Assembly (NCBI GenBank): GCA_038063855.1
Contig: JBBTUF010000062.1
Coordinates: forward strand, 1 to 9,944
Reading direction: 5' to 3'
From: JBBTUF01 sp038063855
GTDB taxonomy: Bacteria; Patescibacteriota; Minisyncoccia; Ryanbacterales; GWA2-47-10b
Length of the DNA stretch: 9,944 bases
The notes beneath the pieces were generated by a model. That model did no database searches, was not told where the DNA came from, and saw only the letters and a list, made by a program, of their open reading frames with translations. The number at the start of each line of letters is the position of its first letter. Within the stretch, counting starts at the first letter, position 1. This document shows, in pieces, positions 6,930 to 9,944 of this stretch. The position numbers and the translations under genes were made by a program.

Positions 6930-7247
6930 CTAACTACCTCCTTCCGCAAGAGTTTCTTTTGGCATCCGAGAACATGGAATGCGCACGAACCCTTGAACAT
7001 TATCTTGATAGAGACCCGCCCCTATCAAAAGTGCCGAGTAGCAGATGCCCTGTGCGTCTCGAAAGTGAATGATTGAATCAGCGAACATCTTTCCTTGCTT
7101 CTTGGATATTGTATGCAACTGGATCTGTCGTTGCTGTTCCTGTACCGCAAGCTGTTCAGAAGACTGTGGATGGTACCAAATCCACAACGCGAGCAGACAA
7201 AATATAATGATCACAGAAGACCAGAAATACTTACCGACTCTTTCCAT
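6930..7247 (-). CDS. Small single-pass membrane protein of unknown function
   Basis: A 105-aa product I do not recognise. Residues 9-25 (WSSVIIIFCLLALWIWY) form one membrane segment or uncleaved signal anchor after a short basic N-terminus, so residues 26-105 are probably outside the cytoplasm. A Gln/Glu-rich stretch (31-43) is followed by a small globular part, IIHFRDAQGICYSALL (59-74), and a second Cys in FVRIPCSRMP (87-96); C69 and C92 could form a disulfide. The frame is open back to an alternative start at 7322, but that lies in the promoter; the ATG at 7247 has a near-perfect Shine-Dalgarno 5 nt upstream, so it is the true start. It has its own promoter and terminator and is therefore a monocistronic unit between rseP and proS. 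It is unlike anything usually found in this cluster, so recent acquisition is plausible. Confidence 0.8.
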   Translation of the reverse strand: MERVGKYFWSSVIIIFCLLALWIWYHPQSSEQLAVQEQQRQIQLHTISKKQGKMFADSIIHFRDAQGICYSALLIGAGLYQDNVQGFVRIPCSRMPKETLAEGGS

Positions 7248-7250
7248 CGT

Positions 7251-7259
7251 CCCCTCCTT
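7251..7259 (-). promoter_or_regulatory. Strong ribosome binding site of the small membrane-protein gene
   Basis: AAGGAGGGG on the minus strand, with AGGAGG ending 5 nt before the ATG at 7247. It decides that start over the upstream in-frame one at 7322. Confidence 0.8.
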
Positions 7260-7293
7260 GAAGAGTATTTTGAGAGTTTTTAAATCCAAAAAG

Positions 7294-7322
7294 ACTATAC
7301 CATAAAATAGTAAATAATGCAA
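7294..7322 (-). promoter_or_regulatory. Extended -10 promoter of the small membrane-protein gene
   Basis: The -10 box TATAGT (7294-7299) is preceded by TGG, giving an extended -10 element. TTGCAT (7317-7322) lies 17 bp upstream as a partial -35. The predicted start near 7287 gives a leader of about 40 nt containing the strong ribosome binding site. Confidence 0.7.
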
Positions 7323-7350
7323 GCTTTCTAGAACCGTCCTTGAAAAGCCG

Positions 7351-7379
7351 CTACCCTATCCGAAACAGTTTCAAGTACT
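7351..7379 (-). repeat. Displaced copy of the rseP 3' end (direct repeat, copy 2)
   Basis: Read on the minus strand this encodes YLKLFRIG followed by TAG, the same last eight residues as RseP. Nucleotide identity to 7851-7879 is 25 of 29. The four differences are all transitions and silent in the rseP frame (TAC/TAC kept, TTG for CTG, CTG for TTA), with 15 identical bases at the stop-codon end. The frame is open upstream for only about 19 codons before a stop, giving PWWLKYLKLFRIG, so no further RseP sequence remains. It lies exactly 500 bp from the real rseP end and flanks the Cys-rich gene unit. Confidence 0.8.
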
Positions 7380-7385
7380 TCAACC

Positions 7386-7404
7386 ACCAAGGGCGACCCT
7401 TGGT
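7386..7404. other. Perfect 8-bp hairpin beside the rseP-tail repeat
   Basis: ACCAAGGG and CCCTTGGT form a perfect 8-bp inverted repeat around a 3-nt loop, seven bases from the repeat copy at 7351-7379. There is no T-tract on either side, so it does not look like a terminator. Its role is unknown; a recombination-site or RNA-stability role is only a possibility. Confidence 0.6.
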
Positions 7405-7425
7405 AAACAATTAATTCTCGCATAA

Positions 7426-7461
7426 CGAAAACAACCCCCGCGAAGAGGTTGTATTGTTTTT
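7426..7461 (-). terminator. Hairpin terminator of the Cys-rich gene
   Basis: On the minus strand an A-rich lead (AAAAACAAT) precedes a stem of ACAACCTC with GGGGTTGT (8 bp including one G-U pair) around the loop TTCGCG, followed by TTTCG. The arms are 7445-7452 and 7431-7438. The A-tract and T-tract can extend the pairing (AAAACAA with TTGTTTT as an alternative), so it could act in both directions. It lies 28 nt after the stop of the 7489-7743 gene. Confidence 0.6.
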
Positions 7462-7488
7462 GAGCTGACTTGTATCGCTTGCCGCTAC

Positions 7489-7743
7489 CTAGTCAGCAAA
7501 ATAGGTAGAACAGTCACATCCAAGTGGAGCTTCACGCATCATGCCCGTGACAAGCTCTGTCTTGTTGCATTCTGGGTTAGTGCATCGCCAAAGCGCCTCA
7601 GAAATAGGCAGCTTCCGTCCATTGAAGTCAATCTCTTCATGCCACCTGCCTTCACAAGACAAGGGGAAACTGCAGTAATGACAATGCATATGTGGCTCCA
7701 TTCCTTCACAGCGACTATCACAGGGAGTGAATGCACCGCACAT
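7489..7743 (-). CDS. Small Cys-rich, putative zinc-binding protein of unknown function
   Basis: An 84-aa product with ten cysteines (2, 8, 12, 21, 24, 30, 54, 59, 76, 78) and several histidines (18, 20, 22, 35). The core reads CHYC (21-24), then FNGRKLPISEALWRC (40-54), then a CTNPEC pair (54-59). This CxxC-beta-hairpin-CxxxxC layout is that of a zinc ribbon and faintly recalls the N-terminal ribbon of YgiT/MqsA-type antitoxins; that comparison is an inference from pattern, not a family assignment. There is no signal peptide or membrane segment, so it is probably cytoplasmic. The ATG at 7743 has a strong Shine-Dalgarno and its own near-consensus promoter, and a terminator follows. A shorter start at Met15 would drop three Cys and lack a ribosome binding site. 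It sits between two copies of the rseP 3' end, in a gene order normally uninterrupted here. Confidence 0.82.
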   Translation of the reverse strand: MCGAFTPCDSRCEGMEPHMHCHYCSFPLSCEGRWHEEIDFNGRKLPISEALWRCTNPECNKTELVTGMMREAPLGCDCSTYFAD

Positions 7744-7751
7744 TTGTGACG

Positions 7752-7759
7752 CCCTCCTT
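7752..7759 (-). promoter_or_regulatory. Strong ribosome binding site of the Cys-rich gene
   Basis: AAGGAGGG on the minus strand; AGGAGG is 9 nt from the ATG at 7743. Most housekeeping genes in this window have nothing comparable. Confidence 0.75.
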
Positions 7760-7785
7760 TTTGTGGGTTAGAACAGCTGCTTTTG

Positions 7786-7814
7786 ATTGTACTATATTAA
7801 ATAATACTTGTCAA
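7786..7814 (-). promoter_or_regulatory. Near-consensus sigma-70-type promoter of the Cys-rich gene
   Basis: TTGACA (7809-7814), 17-bp spacer, TACAAT (7786-7791). The expected start near 7779 gives a leader of about 36 nt. It lies wholly in the intergenic space after rseP, so the gene need not depend on rseP transcription. Hexamers and spacing match the greA promoter exactly. Confidence 0.78.
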
Positions 7815-7850
7815 TAGTCCCGGGTAATACTTTAACAGTTTGGGAGCGCT

Positions 7851-7879
7851 CTACCCTATCCGAAATAATTTCAGGTATT
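7851..7879 (-). repeat. Native rseP 3' end (direct repeat, copy 1)
   Basis: Encodes the last eight residues YLKLFRIG and the TAG stop of rseP. It is the partner of the copy at 7351-7379 (25 of 29 identical, offset exactly 500 bp). The stop codon is followed at similar distances by a promoter and a small gene in both places: 107 nt to the ATG at 7743 here and 103 nt to the ATG at 7247 there. Confidence 0.8.
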
Positions 7880-8921
7880 GCTTATAGTTGAGAATGTCGC
7901 GGCTTGTTACCCAAATGAAAAATATGAGAAGTAATAAAAAGAATACCGAATGAATAGCGCTTGAAACACGCGCAGGAATCGGCCGCCCCGTCAGTTTCTC
8001 AATGACAAAAAAGAAAATGCGACCACCATCAAGCGCCGGAATTGGTAAAATATTGATTATCGCAAGGTTGAGTGAAAGAAACGCAAGAAGCTGTAAAAAA
8101 GTGCCAATACCAACAGAGAATGATTGCCGAGCAATAAACGCAATACCAACAGGGCCGATCACCTCACCTGGTGCAGTGCCCGAAGAAAAAAGTTGAGCAA
8201 AAAATCCAATGAGACCTACAACAAGTGCCTTGAGTCCAAAATATGTCATCTTAAGACCTGCCCACGGCGCCTTATACCAAACAACGGGTAAAAATCCGAC
8301 CTCACTAATTACAATGCCAAGCGCCCCCTGCCCTTCTGGGATATTTTTTCGTGGTGTAATGTGTAGAGTTAATTGTTCTTGACCTCTTTGAATACGAAAT
8401 GCAGTATTTACTCCTCGATGCGCTTCAATCCCGGCGTGCACCTCATCTACGCTATTTGGCATTGCATTGTCATCCCCAATGCCAATAATAAAATCGCCTG
8501 CCTTGAGACCTGCAACCGCGGCAGGAGAACCACCAGCAATATCTTGTATCTGCACACCAGCTTCTGATGTACCAAGCCATGCCAGTGTCGTAAAAATCAA
8601 GAAAGCGACAACAACGTTTGCAATTACACCCGCAGCCACAATTGTTGAGCGCACCAAAAAACTTTTCGAAGAAAAACTGCGCGGGTCTGCAACATCTTCT
8701 TCTTCACCAAAAATACGTACAAAACCCCCAACAGGCAGAAGATTGAGTGAATAGAGCGTCTCACCCCACTGATACCCAAAAATTTTAGGAGGGATCCCCA
8801 GCCCAAACTCATCAACACGCACACCAAACCATTTTGCAGTCAAAAAATGGCCAAGCTCGTGCGACGCCACCAGTAAAAGAATTAACACTATAAAAACAAT
8901 AGCGACCTCAAGAAACATCAT
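7851..8921 (-). CDS. rseP: Site-2 (RseP/RasP-type) zinc intramembrane protease
   Basis: Cleaves transmembrane segments of substrates such as anti-sigma factors and leftover signal peptides. The 356-aa product has the metalloprotease motif HELGH (H21, E22, H25) in the first membrane segment, the conserved NLLPVGGFVRIFGE loop (60-73), a second membrane helix at about 93-116, a single PDZ domain (about 120-190, with GSPAAVAGLKAGDFIIGI at 131-148), GPVGI (256-260), and the third-ligand motif LPIPALDGGR (292-301) with D298. The last helix spans about 321-340. One PDZ domain is typical of Gram-positive and many other bacterial forms; E. coli has two. Two adjacent ATGs exist; the first (8921) lies 9 nt after frr. 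The only SD-like sequence, GAAGGA, is at the frr end, about 15 nt away. Its final codons recur at 7351-7379. Confidence 0.96.
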   Translation of the reverse strand: MMFLEVAIVFIVLILLLVASHELGHFLTAKWFGVRVDEFGLGIPPKIFGYQWGETLYSLNLLPVGGFVRIFGEEEDVADPRSFSSKSFLVRSTIVAAGVIANVVVAFLIFTTLAWLGTSEAGVQIQDIAGGSPAAVAGLKAGDFIIGIGDDNAMPNSVDEVHAGIEAHRGVNTAFRIQRGQEQLTLHITPRKNIPEGQGALGIVISEVGFLPVVWYKAPWAGLKMTYFGLKALVVGLIGFFAQLFSSGTAPGEVIGPVGIAFIARQSFSVGIGTFLQLLAFLSLNLAIINILPIPALDGGRIFFFVIEKLTGRPIPARVSSAIHSVFFLLLLIFFIWVTSRDILNYKQYLKLFRIG

Positions 8922-8930
8922 ACGTGTATA

Positions 8931-9485
8931 TTAATTTCCTTCAATATCTCGAATTTTTTTATCTTCGATATCAGCGATCTTTCGGTTATACTCATCAACC
9001 AATTTTTGAAGAGCATCTTTTGAGCGAAATTTTTGGTCTTCTGATATTTCTTTCGCCCGCTCACTCTCCTCTACCGATTTCTGTACATGGTCGCGCACAC
9101 GACGAATTGAAATACGCGCTTCTTCAATTTTTTTGCCAAGATGTTTAATAATTTCACGTCTTCGCTCCTCGGAGAGTTGTGGCATCGTGAGCCGAACAAA
9201 CTTTTCTTCAACTGAAGATGAAAAACCAATATGACTTTCGGCGATTCCCCTCTGAACCTCGGCGAGAATTGATGTATCCCATGGTTGCACAATAATAGTT
9301 CGCGCGTCAGGGGCCGAGAGTGAAGCCACTTGATTGAGAGGCATTTTTTGGCCATACACACTAATCACAATGTCTTCCACCAAAGCTGGTGTTGCGCGTG
9401 ATACATGTAATGTTGAAATTTCTCGGGCAACATGCGCAAGAATATTTTCAAATTCTTTTTTTGCGTTATTTATGAGTTCCTGCAT
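8931..9485 (-). CDS. frr: Ribosome recycling factor
   Basis: Splits post-termination ribosomes together with EF-G. The product is 184 aa, the canonical length (185 in E. coli). The three-helix bundle regions are clear: helix 1 about 1-28 with the VSRATPALVEDI signature (28-39), the beta/alpha domain II at about 31-105 (YGQKMPLNQVASLSAPDART at 44-63), and the long helices about 105-184, with the conserved Arg cluster SIRRVRDHV (126-134). The ATG lies within the 3' end of the BNR-like gene (20-nt overlap) and has no Shine-Dalgarno. rseP follows after 9 nt, so the two are probably co-transcribed. Confidence 0.98.
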   Translation of the reverse strand: MQELINNAKKEFENILAHVAREISTLHVSRATPALVEDIVISVYGQKMPLNQVASLSAPDARTIIVQPWDTSILAEVQRGIAESHIGFSSSVEEKFVRLTMPQLSEERRREIIKHLGKKIEEARISIRRVRDHVQKSVEESERAKEISEDQKFRSKDALQKLVDEYNRKIADIEDKKIRDIEGN

Positions 9486-9944
9486 ATATTATTTTTGGGT
9501 TTACTGTACTTACTTGTACCATAGAAATTATCTTGGCGGTAGGGAGAATTGTTCCCCGCCAAGATATGCCCCCATCATCAGTGCGAAAAATTTGATTTCC
9601 AACAGAAAACCAAAATACTTCTTCAAAATTTGGATGCGCTGCAACCGCGCCAACCGTAATAGTGAGCGGTGGCACCGGCGTACGAAATCCATGCCACGTT
9701 TTTCCGTCATCGGCAGATTCTATTAACCCATAATTAGACGCTGCAAAAAGCGAATCGCGTTTTGGCACATATTTTATATCGTTTATCGTTGAAAGTTTCT
9801 TTCCTTCAATTTGAAAGAGTGGCCGCTCTTCCCAACTTTGCCCAGCAGTATTTGTTACATACAGAAGATTTTTATTGCCAAGAGCCCAATATTTTCCCGC
9901 TTTTTTTGGATGTGCGATAAGCTTTACCAAACCCTGTGCAGTCA
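9466..9944 (-). CDS. BNR/Asp-box beta-propeller protein (Ycf48-like), 5' end cut by window edge
   Basis: The last 158 residues are visible; the frame is open to the window edge, so the apparent TTG start at 9930 is not the real one. Three Asp-box-like motifs, TNTAGQSW, SADDGKTW and TDDGGISW, recur about 45 residues apart (visible positions 30-37, 76-83 and 121-128), each at the end of a beta-strand set, as in sialidase and Ycf48-type propellers. Ordered strings such as VAAHPNFEEVFWFSVGNQIF (100-119) and VSTVNPKIIYAGT (144-156) fit propeller blades. Proteins of this type are often exported or lipid-anchored, but the N-terminus is not visible. Function cannot be assigned: it may be an assembly factor or surface binding protein, and nothing shows sialidase activity. 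Its 3' end overlaps frr by 20 nt. Confidence 0.85.
   Translation of the reverse strand, partial: TAQGLVKLIAHPKKAGKYWALGNKNLLYVTNTAGQSWEERPLFQIEGKKLSTINDIKYVPKRDSLFAASNYGLIESADDGKTWHGFRTPVPPLTITVGAVAAHPNFEEVFWFSVGNQIFRTDDGGISWRGTILPTAKIISMVQVSTVNPKIIYAGTHK

Noticed and set aside
7248..7322. A longer form of the small membrane protein starting at 7322 (130 aa).
   Set aside because: The extra part covers the promoter and the strong Shine-Dalgarno, which sits 5 nt before the ATG at 7247.
7328..7423. A 31-codon minus-strand frame starting ATG (MRELIVYQGSPL...) in the space between the two small genes.
   Set aside because: It has no ribosome binding site, starts in the tail of a terminator hairpin, contains the perfect hairpin, and runs out of frame through the rseP-tail repeat. 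The repeat explains the sequence better.
7822..7853. Possible hairpin GGGTA/TACCC after the rseP stop as a terminator.
   Set aside because: The stem is short, the loop long and no T-tract follows.
8919..8945. A promoter directly before rseP (TAATAT just before ACACGTATG), with an 11-base string ATACACGTATG shared with the greA start.
   Set aside because: No -35 element lies at a suitable distance, and 11-base matches are expected by chance in 10 kb; the shared placement at two start codons is probably coincidence.
1..9944. tRNA or rRNA genes, CRISPR arrays, transposases or integrases.
   Set aside because: I saw no cloverleaf, no regularly spaced repeats and no recombinase motif on either strand.

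Overview
All protein-coding genes in this window lie on the minus strand and are read from right to left. In transcription order: the end of a beta-propeller (BNR/Ycf48-like) protein, frr, rseP, a Cys-rich small protein, a small membrane-anchored protein, proS, mreB, mreC, an mreD-like gene, mrdA (PBP2), greA, and most of lysS. The BNR-like gene runs off the right edge and lysS runs off the left edge. Stop codons TAA, TAG and TGA all end genes, so code 11 fits. The low-to-moderate GC, tight packing with 7-32 nt overlaps, scarce Shine-Dalgarno sequences and trimmed protein versions (ProRS without its editing insertion, MreC without its coiled coil, PBP2 with a short pedestal) suggest a streamlined bacterium. 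Candidate Phyla Radiation (Patescibacteria, perhaps Parcubacteria) is my best guess. It is an inference from architecture, not a database match.

Right part (7851-9944): a sialidase-fold or Ycf48-type propeller protein overlaps frr (ribosome recycling) by 20 nt. frr is followed after 9 nt by rseP (site-2 intramembrane protease). In many bacteria the order is frr-uppS-cdsA-dxr-rseP-proS. Here uppS, cdsA and dxr are absent from between frr and rseP.

Middle (about 6865-7850): this is the accessory part. Two small unrecognised genes sit between rseP and proS, and each has its own promoter, a strong AAGGAGG ribosome binding site and a hairpin terminator. One is a 10-Cys putative zinc protein of 84 aa. 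The other is a 105-aa single-pass membrane protein. Exactly 500 bp from the 3' end of rseP lies a 29-bp imperfect copy of that end, with four transitions that are all silent in the rseP frame. Each copy is followed by promoter, SD and small gene at nearly the same spacing. This looks like the footprint of an insertion or duplication at the rseP 3' end and is the most interesting signal here.

Left part (1-6856): proS appears to have a promoter placing the transcript start at its own ATG. It overlaps mreB, which starts the cell-shape set mreB-mreC-mreD-mrdA (cytoskeletal filament, periplasmic scaffold, membrane partner, transpeptidase). No rodA follows; instead come greA, with a near-consensus promoter overlapping the mrdA stop codon, and lysS. 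The window thus couples translation (frr, proS, lysS), transcript elongation (greA), envelope proteolysis (rseP) and cell-wall elongation (mre/mrdA).
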